Source: Prevotella sp. KH2C16
Lineage (GTDB): Bacteria; Bacteroidota; Bacteroidia; Bacteroidales; Bacteroidaceae
Reading direction: 5' to 3'
Length of the DNA: 64,000 nucleotides
Assembly (NCBI RefSeq): GCF_900113305.1
Contig: NZ_FOOW01000008.1
Span: 1 to 64,000 of the forward strand
A program made the translations under genes and the position numbers. The notes under the pieces were generated by a model. The model was not told the DNA's origin. It worked only from the letters and a program-made list of their open reading frames with translations, and did no database searches. Shown piece after piece: positions 1 to 7,389 of this stretch. Numbering within the stretch: position 1 is the first letter of the stretch; each line of letters opens with the position of its first letter.

Positions 1-255
1 CGGAAATTCCCGCCTGAATTGTCCACGGATACAGCAGAGGTAGTACTCCTTGAAGTTTCTGTAAGTACCGAAATGGTAGCATACCAAGATTGTCATAATC
101 TCACTCTCGGATAGCCTGCCCTTGCGGTTACGGTAGCGCTTCCCATCGCCATCATGAGAGGGCAATGGGAGGTTTTGGGCCAGTTCTGCATTCAAATTCT
201 TGTCAAACTCATCGATAATACAGAAAATTTCTGTAACTTTGTCCTTGGTAATCAT
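1..255 (-). CDS. IS982-type transposase, N-terminal part (cut by window edge)
   Basis: Translating the minus strand from the ATG at 255 gives 85 residues that run open off the left edge. The start MITKDKVTEIFCIIDEF, followed by a basic RYRNRKGR stretch and SESEIMTILVCYHFGTYRNFK, matches my memory of Bacteroidales IS982-family transposases, which are about 300 residues long and cut DNA with a DDE active site. Only the N-terminal part is visible and the catalytic residues lie outside the window, so intactness cannot be judged. The ORF is AT-richer than its neighbours, as expected for an IS. The family call rests on recognised sequence, not a search. Confidence 0.75.
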   Translation of the reverse strand, partial: MITKDKVTEIFCIIDEFDKNLNAELAQNLPLPSHDGDGKRYRNRKGRLSESEIMTILVCYHFGTYRNFKEYYLCCIRGQFRREFP

Positions 256-300
256 CGCTTGGTTGTTTTGTAACTTGTTGATTTTCACCTATAAAGGTAC
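1..300 (-). mobile_element. Partial IS982-family insertion sequence (upstream end)
   Basis: The transposase start sits about 45 bases inside what should be one end of the element. The bases just upstream (256-300) are AT-rich and contain a short palindrome, ACCTATAAAGGT, at about 288-299. I could not identify the terminal inverted repeat or target duplication because the other end is outside the window, so the right boundary is an estimate. Confidence 0.45.
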
Positions 301-339
301 AAAATATTGGCGAGATTACCAACTTTTATAATGCTTTTC

Positions 340-627
340 TTATCCCGAACTCGCGTAGTTCTTGAAGTCTATGGCTTTCTTCCTCCAGTACCACTCGCTG
401 AATTCCGTCAGGTCTTTCCGCGTCGGCGGCTCTATCCAGTAGATGTTGCTCCAAGCGTTACTCACAGGGCCGTTCGCCCACTTGAAACGCCACTTCCGCC
501 CCTTGTGCCTGCACCACCAGTTCCTCGCGAGCCATGTCAGGGTGTGCCCGAGCAGAGCTGCCGCGACGACGACAAGGATGAACCACCATTGGAAAATGTA
601 CCAAATGCCCCCTGTGAGTATCATCAT
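340..627 (-). CDS. Small membrane protein of unknown function
   Basis: A 95-residue ORF with one clear N-terminal membrane segment (about residues 5-28, rich in W, I, V, L and A) followed by a basic, tryptophan-rich region (WWCRHKGRKWRFKW) and a charged C-terminus. The likely topology is one membrane span with a positively charged cytoplasmic tail. I recognise no family. Two ATG codons in tandem (627 and 624) could start it. It lies between the IS fragment and a repeat-rich gap and has no obvious Shine-Dalgarno sequence, so it could be a marginal gene. The composition is protein-like and the competing plus-strand frames look like shadows. Confidence 0.5.
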   Translation of the reverse strand: MMILTGGIWYIFQWWFILVVVAAALLGHTLTWLARNWWCRHKGRKWRFKWANGPVSNAWSNIYWIEPPTRKDLTEFSEWYWRKKAIDFKNYASSG

Positions 628-705
628 GATTGGCCTTTATCCTCTCATTCCTCTATGTTCTTATTCTGTCTGCCCCCGCTCTGCAGGAGGGGGGACAGGG
701 GGGCA

Positions 706-800
706 AGTAAAAGGCCGCTAAAAGCATTGCTTTAAGCGGCAAAAAGCTTTCCTTTTAGCCGCCTTTTACTCTCCTTTTAACGGCTAAAAGGAAAAGCCCC
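706..800. repeat. AAAAGGC-type dispersed intergenic repeat, copy 1
   Basis: The gap 628-903 has no convincing gene. It holds a cluster of short units of the type TAAAAGGCsGyTAAAAG in both orientations, forming overlapping inverted repeats. Bases 761-790 are identical over 30 bases to 10840-10869, and a degenerate third copy lies at 22478-22580. The function is unknown; it could be a small non-autonomous repeat or an RNA hairpin element. Confidence 0.7.
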
Positions 801-903
801 CATAACTCCCTTGCGGCAGGGCTCTTCCTCTCGGGAGTATCCTCACCCCTTTATCTGCCCCTCCCTGACGGCGGTCATGATAAATCCGTCTCCCTTATCA
901 AAA

Positions 904-1620
904 TCATCGTGGATACGGGTTGGGTGGATAAGGCACGACGGCCACGAGATATTCGTCGACATTGATGTCGATGAACATTGTCTCGTAGCCCAGCAGCTGC
1001 CAAAGCTCGTTGAGCGCATAGCACCAATGAGGAACATCGGCAGCCGTGTCAAGCAAACCTTCCGATATGGGTAGATGGTGGAGCTGCACCCGCCGCAGCT
1101 CCACCATTTCGTCTACAAAGTTATCCGAGAACTCTTTCCAGTCGAACATGGCGATGGCCTTAGCCTCGGTCAGCACGCAGAGCAGTCCCTGGGCGCGCAG
1201 CGCTTCCGGGTTGTCGTGGTAGGTATCCCACACATAGTCATAGCCATACCTGTCCTCCACATCGGCATAGACGCGGGCGAGATAGAAGTCTTCCGGATTT
1301 TCCATACTCTCCATGACGGCCTGCATCGTGGTCTCGTCGTCGCCCGCCACCCGCCGCGCCAGCGCCAGCAACGCCTCTTTGTCCTCGGGCAGGTCTACTT
1401 GCGGAACCAGCCGCGGCACAATCTCCGGCTTTGCGGGGCTGGAGAAGAGCGGTATCAGCAACGGGGAACCGAACAGCAACACGCCCAGCACGCCGAAGAT
1501 GCCCTTCACCCACGCCCCTTGTCGGAACATTTCCACGGCCATCCATCCGCACCCGACGGCAAAGGCGACGAGGAGCAGCGTGCCGAACAGACTGGTTAGT
1601 TTTTCCTTCATATTGCGCAT
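904..1620 (-). CDS. Membrane-anchored protein of unknown function (possibly DUF6630-like)
   Basis: A 238-residue protein with two adjacent N-terminal hydrophobic segments (about residues 10-30 and 38-60), then an acidic soluble domain. The soluble part begins with LPEDKEALLALARRVAGDDE and ends with an INVDEYLVAVVP strand, with FDWKEF in between. This loosely resembles DUF6630-type proteins as I remember them, but the match is weak and no function is claimed. An alternative start is the ATG at 1611. It starts 38 bases downstream of the flavin reductase stop on the same strand, so the two may share a transcript. It has no signal peptide cleavage pattern, so the soluble domain probably faces the cytoplasm. 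Confidence 0.65.
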   Translation of the reverse strand: MRNMKEKLTSLFGTLLLVAFAVGCGWMAVEMFRQGAWVKGIFGVLGVLLFGSPLLIPLFSSPAKPEIVPRLVPQVDLPEDKEALLALARRVAGDDETTMQAVMESMENPEDFYLARVYADVEDRYGYDYVWDTYHDNPEALRAQGLLCVLTEAKAIAMFDWKEFSDNFVDEMVELRRVQLHHLPISEGLLDTAADVPHWCYALNELWQLLGYETMFIDINVDEYLVAVVPYPPNPYPR

Positions 1621-1658
1621 GCTGATGAGGCAATGGCTTTCTGCTGATAAATCGACGG

Positions 1659-2228
1659 CTAATCTTTCATGAACTCGCGGCCCGACTTCCAGGCATCGCC
1701 CACCTTCTCACCCACGGCATAGTATCCGTTGCGCATCTGGTCGAAGAGGAAGGTGTTGAGCTTGGCAGCGTCTATCTTGCCCCGCTCGTCGAGCACGCCC
1801 TCGGCGGCCTTGACATCCACGATCTCGCCCAGTATCAGCAGGCCGTAGCTCATCTGATGCTCCTCGGCCAGACGGCACTCGAGGGTAACGGGAAACTCGG
1901 TTACGACGGGAGCGTCCACGAGCTCGCTCTTCACGGCATGCAGGCCGCAGCGACTGAACTTGTCGGGCACCTTGTTGGCAGACACTATCCCGAGATAGTC
2001 GGCCTCCTTCAGCACATCAATGGAAGGAATGGCCAGCGTGAAGGCCTTCCGGCGGCGGATGTTGGCCACGGTCTTGTGGTTGGCAGCCAGATTGAGCGCC
2101 ACCATGTTGTTGTCGCAGATGCCGCCCCAGGCCATCATCATCTCGTCTACACTTCCGTCTTCATTGTAAGTTCCGATCATGTAACACGGCATCGGAAACA
2201 GATAAGGATGCACACCTAAACTTTTCAT
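1659..2228 (-). CDS. Flavin reductase family protein (FMN-binding, flavoredoxin-like)
   Basis: A 189-residue single-domain protein of the flavin reductase-like FMN-binding split-barrel family. It opens with a PYLFPMPCYMIGTYNEDG strand-turn segment, followed by MMAWGGICDNN and ALNLAANHKTVANIR, the usual flavin-binding part, and a DYLGIVSANKVPDKF block. Such proteins bind FMN and pass electrons from NAD(P)H or ferredoxin to flavins or other acceptors in the cytoplasm; the physiological partner cannot be told. The start at 2228 is supported by a strong ribosome-binding sequence (AGGAGGAGAA) a few bases upstream. Its promoter is divergent from that of the next gene. Confidence 0.88.
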   Translation of the reverse strand: MKSLGVHPYLFPMPCYMIGTYNEDGSVDEMMMAWGGICDNNMVALNLAANHKTVANIRRRKAFTLAIPSIDVLKEADYLGIVSANKVPDKFSRCGLHAVKSELVDAPVVTEFPVTLECRLAEEHQMSYGLLILGEIVDVKAAEGVLDERGKIDAAKLNTFLFDQMRNGYYAVGEKVGDAWKSGREFMKD

Positions 2229-2255
2229 TGATTCTCCTCCTGATTAAGTTTACGG

Positions 2256-2263
2256 CAAATCTA
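2256..2263 (-). promoter_or_regulatory. Bacteroidetes-type promoter of the flavin reductase gene (-7)
   Basis: Reads TAGATTTG on the minus strand, matching the TAnnTTTG -7 element. A TTG lies 20 bases further upstream, the expected spacing for the -33 element. It is 28 bases before the start codon. Confidence 0.65.
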
Positions 2264-2317
2264 CGAAGATTCTGGAAAAAAAGCAAGGAGAAAAGGCGTT
2301 TTATTGAAAAAACTTGC

Positions 2318-2325
2318 TATCTTTG
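2318..2325 (+). promoter_or_regulatory. Bacteroidetes-type promoter (-7) of the secreted protein gene at 2345
   Basis: TATCTTTG matches TAnnTTTG and lies 19 bases before the ATG at 2345. Because this promoter sits upstream of 2345, the longer in-frame ORF beginning at 2228 is unlikely to be the true gene start. Confidence 0.65.
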
Positions 2326-2344
2326 CTGGAAAAACATCCAACCT

Positions 2345-3376
2345 ATGAAAAGACTGTTACTCCTCATTGCGCTCCTGGCTTCCCTGCAATGCCGCGCGCA
2401 GTCCCAGCTCGTCAATCAGCAGGAAGACTCGCTCGTAAACCTCGTGGCATGGTTCTGCAAGGGCGACAGCATGCGGTATGCCGTAGAGTCGGTAAGCTAT
2501 AAAGTCGACGGCAAGGACACCACGGTCCAGAGCCATGTGGAGGAAGACATACTGCTGACCGTGCTCGACTCCACCTCAAAAGGCTACCGCATAGAGCTCA
2601 CCTCGATGCCAAGAAAGGCAACCCTGGGAGATAGCAAGGGATTCTTGAAGGGCGGTGATGCCCATGAGTGGTTTGCCACGCTGTTCCATCCCGCGAAGGT
2701 AATCTTCACGACCAGCGATGTGGGCGAGGTGCAGAATATAGAGAACTGGCGGGAGATTCGCGACGACTTCCACAAGAAGATGAAGCCCCTGCTCGACTCC
2801 ATCTATGCAAATACACCAGGCATGCAGGACATCGTCCCGCGCAAGAACCTGGAGAGCCTCCTGCTGCTGACCACCTCCACGGAAGAGAACATCCGCAAGG
2901 GGCTCAAGGTGCTCTCGCTGCTCTTCGACATGCACGGCCGCCAATACAAACTGGGCAACACCCCCATCGACGGACTCAACGGATACAACTCCAAAGGAAG
3001 TCTCACCGCCGGATACGGCGCCTATGAGAAAGAAGACGGCTGGGACGATGACATCCGGCTCTTCTCCACGATTCAAACCGTGCTCACCCTCGAAGACCTA
3101 AAGCCACTGGTGGGTGCCACGGTGGGCATGCTGACCAAGGAAGACATCGGGCAGGAGGTGGAAAAAGCCTTACACGAGAACATGAAGGAAAACCTCACGG
3201 TTACCGACGAATCTGAGTTCTACTACTTCTTCAACGGCTGGCCATGTAGCATGACGCAGTCGAGAATCGCCGGCTATCCCGGATACCAAAAGGTAAAGGC
3301 CACGAACGCCACATGGACATACCGGGCGTGGAAGGCATCGGCACAGGAGCCTGAAGACAGCCGGCAAAGCCTGTAA
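2345..3376 (+). CDS. Secreted protein of unknown function
   Basis: A 343-residue protein with a clear type I signal peptide (MKRLLLLIALLASLQCRAQS), so it is periplasmic or outer-membrane associated. The mature part shows mixed alpha/beta composition with no motif I recognise. It contains repeated mentions of strand-like segments (YAVESVSYKVDGKDTTV, DILLTVLDSTSKGYRIELTSMP) and a helical middle. The start at 2345 was chosen over the upstream in-frame ATG at 2228 because it directly precedes the signal peptide and follows a TATCTTTG promoter. It is monocistronic: a hairpin terminator follows 8 bases after the stop. I assign no function. Confidence 0.75.
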   Translation: MKRLLLLIALLASLQCRAQSQLVNQQEDSLVNLVAWFCKGDSMRYAVESVSYKVDGKDTTVQSHVEEDILLTVLDSTSKGYRIELTSMPRKATLGDSKGFLKGGDAHEWFATLFHPAKVIFTTSDVGEVQNIENWREIRDDFHKKMKPLLDSIYANTPGMQDIVPRKNLESLLLLTTSTEENIRKGLKVLSLLFDMHGRQYKLGNTPIDGLNGYNSKGSLTAGYGAYEKEDGWDDDIRLFSTIQTVLTLEDLKPLVGATVGMLTKEDIGQEVEKALHENMKENLTVTDESEFYYFFNGWPCSMTQSRIAGYPGYQKVKATNATWTYRAWKASAQEPEDSRQSL

Positions 3377-3383
3377 CAAGAAA

Positions 3384-3419
3384 GGTCCCGTCCTGAAAGA
3401 TTCCGGACGGGGCCTTTTT
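3384..3419 (+). terminator. Rho-independent terminator
   Basis: Ten-base stem GGTCCCGTCC / GGACGGGGCC (one G-U pair), 11-base loop, then TTTTT. It follows the stop at 3376 and abuts the convergent antiporter stop, so it may also act on the minus strand. Confidence 0.85.
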
Positions 3420-4352
3420 CTAAAGCGCATTCACCACGAGCCAGCTCAGATAGGCCAGATAGATGAGCATGAGCACACCTCCCTCCCACCGGGCAATGGT
3501 GTATTTCGTAAACGAGAACAGCCAGAGCAGGCCGCTCGAGAGCACCAGCATCGTCATGTCAAGATAGGTGATGCCGCTGATGGCAAGCGGAGTGATGAGC
3601 CCCGTAGCACCGAGAATGAAGCAGATATTGAACACATTACTGCCCAGTACATTGCCGATGGCTATCCCGCTGTTGCCCCTGCGGGCTGCCACCACGCTCG
3701 TGGCAAGCTCGGGCAGGGAGGTTCCTCCCGCCACGATGGTGAGCCCGATCACGGCATCCGACACGCCCAGATAGCGGGCAACGGCTGTGGCACCCTCCAC
3801 AAAAACATTACTCCCACCAACGAGACACGCCAGACCGACAATCACCCACATCACTCCCTTCCACACGGGCATGTTCTTCGGACGGGCGGCATCTTCCTCC
3901 CCCGACTTGGCCCCGCGGACGGCGAGATACATGAAAACGGCAAACAGCCCGAGCAGCACCAACGCGTCCAGACGCGAGACATCGCGGCCGAAATAGCACA
4001 GCACGATGAGCACCGTGGAAGCGAGGAACGCAAAGGGCAGGTCGCGATTGACCGTGGTCTTCAGAATTGTCATCGGAGCCACCAGGGCGGTAACCCCCAC
4101 GATAAGCAGGGTGTTGAAGACATTGCTGCCCACGATGTTTCCCACGGCGAGGTCGGCCGTCCCCTTCAGGGCTGAAACCAGACTGACGCAGAACTCGGGA
4201 GCCGAGGTTCCGAAGGCCACGATGGTAAGTCCTATGACCAGCTGTGAGACATGCATCCGCTCGGCAAGCCCCACGGCTCCGTCGGTAAGGCGGTCGGCAC
4301 CCCACAGCACGAGGACGATGCCGGCCAAGATAAATACAATATTGAGTATCAT
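3420..4352 (-). CDS. Calcium/sodium antiporter (CaCA family, YrbG type)
   Basis: A 310-residue polytopic inner-membrane protein with about ten hydrophobic segments. The two signature alpha-repeats of the cation/Ca2+ exchanger family are visible: GTSAPEFCVSLVSAL...GNIVGSNVFN in the first half and GGTSLPELATSVVAA...GNVLGSNVFN in the second, each carrying the acidic residue (E in APE/LPE) that binds the cation. Family members exchange Na+ for Ca2+. The start at 4352 (MILNIVF) is preferred over the upstream in-frame ATG at 4421 because a TATCTTTG promoter lies at 4370-4377, between the two. The gene converges with its downstream neighbour. Confidence 0.9.
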   Translation of the reverse strand: MILNIVFILAGIVLVLWGADRLTDGAVGLAERMHVSQLVIGLTIVAFGTSAPEFCVSLVSALKGTADLAVGNIVGSNVFNTLLIVGVTALVAPMTILKTTVNRDLPFAFLASTVLIVLCYFGRDVSRLDALVLLGLFAVFMYLAVRGAKSGEEDAARPKNMPVWKGVMWVIVGLACLVGGSNVFVEGATAVARYLGVSDAVIGLTIVAGGTSLPELATSVVAARRGNSGIAIGNVLGSNVFNICFILGATGLITPLAISGITYLDMTMLVLSSGLLWLFSFTKYTIARWEGGVLMLIYLAYLSWLVVNAL

Positions 4353-4369
4353 TAGCAAATAATTTGGCG

Positions 4370-4377
4370 CAAAGATA
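4370..4377 (-). promoter_or_regulatory. Promoter -7 element of the antiporter gene
   Basis: TATCTTTG on the minus strand, 17 bases before the chosen start at 4352. Confidence 0.6.
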
Positions 4378-4378
4378 C

Positions 4379-4409
4379 TAAAAATCCCCGAATGCTCACG
4401 CACTCGGGG
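4379..4409 (-). terminator. Terminator downstream of the small heat-shock gene
   Basis: Stem CCCCGAGTGC / GCATTCGGGG (one mismatch, 4-base loop) between 4386 and 4409, followed on the minus strand by ATTTTTAG. It lies about 55 bases after the Hsp20 stop. Confidence 0.8.
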
Positions 4410-4464
4410 AAAAAATAACAATCACTTAACTAAAAATCTATGAATCTATTTATGGAAAACACTT

Positions 4465-4869
4465 TTACCCTATCTCTATCTGGCGAGCCACCTGAGCCTC
4501 GGGCTTCACGAGCTTGGGCAAGCGCACCGTGAGCACGCCGTCGGCTACGGAAGCCGCTATCCCAGCCTTGTCTACATCATCCGGCAGAATCAAAGTCTGC
4601 TCATACTTGCCGAACGCGAACTCGCGGCGCAGATAATGGGCGTGGGTCTCCTCCTTCTCACGATGGTTCTCCATCTTGATGTGAAGGTCGCCATTGGCAT
4701 CGATGGTAACATCGAAGTCTTTCTTTGCCAGCCCCGGGGCCGCAAGCTCTACGATATAGTCGTCTTTCGACTCCGCTACATTGATTGCAGGTGCCGTTGC
4801 GTTTACGCGTGGCATATTGTTGCTGAAAAAGTTGTTGAACACTTCCGGTAACCATTCATTTCCGTACAT
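4465..4869 (-). CDS. Small heat-shock protein, Hsp20/alpha-crystallin family
   Basis: A 134-residue cytoplasmic chaperone of normal length. The alpha-crystallin domain runs from about residue 27 to 125: PAINVAESKDDYIVELAAPGL..DFDVTIDANGDLHI, then EFAFGKYEQTLILPDDVD and the family motif ADGVLTVRLPK near the C-terminus. A short N-terminal arm (WLPEVFNNFFSN) precedes it. Members hold unfolding proteins in a soluble state under stress. The start at 4869 is backed by a strong Shine-Dalgarno sequence (AGGAGATAA). It has its own terminator. No CIRCE or other stress operator was recognised upstream. Confidence 0.93.
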   Translation of the reverse strand: MYGNEWLPEVFNNFFSNNMPRVNATAPAINVAESKDDYIVELAAPGLAKKDFDVTIDANGDLHIKMENHREKEETHAHYLRREFAFGKYEQTLILPDDVDKAGIAASVADGVLTVRLPKLVKPEAQVARQIEIG

Positions 4870-4942
4870 AATCTTATCTCCTATACTTTAATTAATACTC
4901 AATGTTTACATCAGGAGAAAAGCAAGATTCATACCAGACGAG

Positions 4943-4982
4943 AAAAAGACGACAGGATGTCAGCCAAAGCCGACATCCTGTC
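4943..4982 (-). terminator. Terminator of the nusB-to-DUF5606 operon
   Basis: Perfect 11-base inverted repeat GACAGGATGTC / GACATCCTGTC with a 10-base loop (4951-4982), followed on the minus strand by GTCTTTTTCT. It lies about 40 bases past the DUF5606 stop. Confidence 0.82.
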
Positions 4983-5018
4983 ATGCATATAAGTTTCCTT
5001 CCTTTAAGAAAGAGCCTG

Positions 5019-5471
5019 TCAATCAGAGCCTTGTTCCTCTTCCCGGTCCTCTACATTGTCGCCCTCGGTGGGAGCCAATGTCGCCTCAAAGTCGGTGATA
5101 TCATTCTTCACGAGCAGATTATACCACTGCAACAGCTTCTTGATGTCGCTGTCGTGAACGCGGTCTTCGTCGTAATTGGGCAGGACTTCCGCAAAATAAG
5201 CACGGAGCTCCTTGCCCGAGCACTTCTTATAGTCAAGGGAGGAAGCCTTTCCCTGCTCCTTTTCGCCCAGGTTTTTCAGCACCTGCCAGAGCGGGACATC
5301 GTCTGCATCGGTATACATTGCTATATCGGCCAGACTGGTTACACGATCGGAGGCAAAGGCCGGCATACGCTTATGGGTGTCGTCCAATGCCTCGACAATG
5401 AGGTTTGCTTTTCCACGGGAGACCAATCTGTAAAGTCCCGGTTTACCCGCAATAGAAAGTATTGTTTCCAT
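5019..5471 (-). CDS. DUF5606 domain protein
   Basis: A 150-residue cytoplasmic protein recognised as DUF5606, a Bacteroidetes family of unknown function usually found downstream of coaE. The N-terminal METILSIAGKPGLYRLVSRGK, the following LIVEALDD segment and the later LPNYDEDRVHDSDIKKLLQWYN helix are typical. The last 20 or so residues are acidic and low-complexity. It begins 2 bases after the coaE stop and ends in a strong terminator, so it is the last gene of this operon. Confidence 0.88.
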   Translation of the reverse strand: METILSIAGKPGLYRLVSRGKANLIVEALDDTHKRMPAFASDRVTSLADIAMYTDADDVPLWQVLKNLGEKEQGKASSLDYKKCSGKELRAYFAEVLPNYDEDRVHDSDIKKLLQWYNLLVKNDITDFEATLAPTEGDNVEDREEEQGSD

Positions 5472-5473
5472 TT

Positions 5474-6049
5474 TTATTGATAGATTTTATGAATGATTTG
5501 TTCGATTTGGTTTTCCAGGTCGTGCCGCCCGTCGTTCACGATGTTGAAGTCGCTGCGCCTGATGATCTCCTCCTGCGGCATCTGGCGCTGAATCCACTCC
5601 ACCGACTCGCGGCGAGAGAGACCGTCGCGCCGCATGATGCGGGCAATGCGCTCTTCGAGCGGAGCCGAGACGCAGACCACATAGTCGGGATTTACGCGCC
5701 TGTAGAAACCGCTCTCGAAGAGAATGGCGCTCTCGAGCCAGTCGTAGTCCGAACGGATGAAGTCGCGAGTCACGGCAGGATGCACCACCTCGTTCACAGC
5801 CTGCTTGTTGGCCTCGCTGGCTAAGATGAACTTTGCCAGGATTCCCTTCTGAAGCACCTCGCCCTGATAGACCTCGTCGCCGACAAGGTGCCTAAGCTCC
5901 CGAAGCAAAGCCTTGTCTGAGCGCATGAGCCGCTTGGCCGCCGCATCGCAGTCGTAGACCTTGATTCCGCTCTTGTGCAACAACTGGCAGACATACGACT
6001 TGCCGCTCCCGATGCCGCCCGTAACGGCCACGCAGACCCGCTTCTTCAT
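5474..6049 (-). CDS. coaE: Dephospho-CoA kinase
   Basis: A 191-residue P-loop kinase catalysing the last step of coenzyme A synthesis (ATP-dependent phosphorylation of dephospho-CoA). The Walker A motif GGIGSGKS lies at residues 11-18, followed by KVYDCDAAAKRLM, which carries the family's conserved aspartate, and the lid region RIMRRDGLSRRESVEWIQRQMP. Length is normal for the family. It lies 6 bases after the ybbR-like stop and 2 bases before DUF5606, an arrangement common in Bacteroidales. Confidence 0.95.
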   Translation of the reverse strand: MKKRVCVAVTGGIGSGKSYVCQLLHKSGIKVYDCDAAAKRLMRSDKALLRELRHLVGDEVYQGEVLQKGILAKFILASEANKQAVNEVVHPAVTRDFIRSDYDWLESAILFESGFYRRVNPDYVVCVSAPLEERIARIMRRDGLSRRESVEWIQRQMPQEEIIRRSDFNIVNDGRHDLENQIEQIIHKIYQ

Positions 6050-6055
6050 CTCCGA

Positions 6056-7036
6056 CTACTGCTGCTCGATGAGATAGTCCACCCTGTCCACTTCCAGACG
6101 AGGCTTGGAAATGCTGTGCGGATAAGCGCGCAGATAGAGACTGCATTTGTCGGAAGAAGATGCCGACAACTCTTTATAGTCGGCCACGACGGTGAACTGG
6201 TCCGGCTTGATGGAGCGGAACATTGAGGTGCACACCGTGAAGCGCACCTTCACCTTCGAGGGAAAGGTGCGCAACACCTTGCCTGCCGGCATGTTGATCG
6301 CCGTAACCGGCACTTCCAGGCTCTCGTCCGTAAGTATATCAGGCACCAGCGTGAGGGTGATGGAAGACGGCACGAACTTCACGCCTTTCACCTTCTTCAG
6401 ACGCACTACCTGCCTCACTGTATCATTGAAGTTCAGGAGGCTTAGCCTGTCGGTGTTCACATACTGGATGCTGTCCAGTACCTTTTTATTTGCATAGACC
6501 GTAACCTTCTGCGGCGAGATGAGCTGCTGCACGAGCGAATAGTTCTTTGCCGGGACCACAACGCCCGTCAGGCGCACCGGCACCTTCTTGGATCGACCGT
6601 AGTTGAAATAGAATTCGAGTTTGTCGGGCTTTATCTGCGAGATGCGTGTGGAGCTGGAGAGCTGCTGATAGATGAACTTCTGCACATCGGCGGCAGGCAC
6701 CACTCCGCGCCCCGTGGACTGATTGGCGTAGCTCTGGAAGTTCACGGCGACGGGCTGCAGCCTGCGGGTCGTGAAATAGGAGCTCAGCACGAAGCCTTTG
6801 TCGCGCACGGTGATAACCACCGTGTCGGCCATCTCCGTGGTCATCACTGCATTCTGCGGCACATTCACAAGGTGCACTCTCACGGGGATTTCCTTCTCGA
6901 ATGTCTCGTTGAGCGTCATCAATAACCAGAAGACTCCGCTCAACACGAGGAAGAACAGAAAAATCAGGAATTCCTTATTCAATATGCTGAAGAGGAATCT
7001 GCTGACTGATTTCCATATCGGCAACAGCCTTCTCAT
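6056..7036 (-). CDS. YbbR-like domain protein
   Basis: A 326-residue protein with one N-terminal membrane segment (about residues 22-42, KEFLIFLFFLVLSGVFWLLMTL), then a large extracytoplasmic part made of repeated beta-rich YbbR-like segments (EIPVRVHLVNVPQNAV..., VPVRLTGVVVPAKNY..., EVPVTAINMPAGKVL...). In Firmicutes such proteins (CdaR) regulate the diadenylate cyclase CdaA. Here there is no neighbouring cyclase, so a link to cyclic-di-AMP is not shown. Its start codon abuts the yajC stop (TAAATG), indicating translational coupling. Confidence 0.88.
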   Translation of the reverse strand: MRRLLPIWKSVSRFLFSILNKEFLIFLFFLVLSGVFWLLMTLNETFEKEIPVRVHLVNVPQNAVMTTEMADTVVITVRDKGFVLSSYFTTRRLQPVAVNFQSYANQSTGRGVVPAADVQKFIYQQLSSSTRISQIKPDKLEFYFNYGRSKKVPVRLTGVVVPAKNYSLVQQLISPQKVTVYANKKVLDSIQYVNTDRLSLLNFNDTVRQVVRLKKVKGVKFVPSSITLTLVPDILTDESLEVPVTAINMPAGKVLRTFPSKVKVRFTVCTSMFRSIKPDQFTVVADYKELSASSSDKCSLYLRAYPHSISKPRLEVDRVDYLIEQQ

Positions 7037-7354
7037 TTAGGTGCGGGGCTGCTGATTGGCATCAGCGTACACGGAGCTGCGGTTCACGGTGATCACCACG
7101 CCGCGCGCAATCTCTATCTCCACCTTGTTAGCGGCAATGTCGATATGCTTCACCGTGCCGTAGATGCCACCGCCCGTAACAACGGAAGTGCCTTCGGCAA
7201 GCGAATTCTGAAACTCACGGATTTTCTTCTGCTGCTTCTGCTGGGGGCGAATCATGAAGAACCACATAATCGCGAAAACGGCGATCATCATAATGAGAAG
7301 ACCCATGCCGCCTCCACCCTGCGCTGCCTGGGCAGCCAAAATCAATGTTGTCAT
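7037..7354 (-). CDS. yajC: Preprotein translocase subunit YajC
   Basis: A 105-residue single-span inner-membrane protein that associates with SecDF in protein export. After a short glycine-rich N-terminus, the membrane segment (about residues 18-36) runs into the hallmark FMIRPQQKQQKKIREFQNSL and then GTSVVTGGGIYGTV...VEIEIARGVVITVNRSSV, a small beta domain. It lies between nusB and the ybbR-like gene, 35 bases after nusB, as in other Bacteroidales. Confidence 0.95.
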   Translation of the reverse strand: MTTLILAAQAAQGGGGMGLLIMMIAVFAIMWFFMIRPQQKQQKKIREFQNSLAEGTSVVTGGGIYGTVKHIDIAANKVEIEIARGVVITVNRSSVYADANQQPRT

Positions 7355-7389
7355 AATCAGTTTATCTTTTTAAAGTTTATTATCAGGCT

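Noticed and set aside
2228..2344. N-terminal extension of the secreted protein at 2345
   Set aside because: It precedes the promoter and would bury the signal peptide 39 residues inside the protein.
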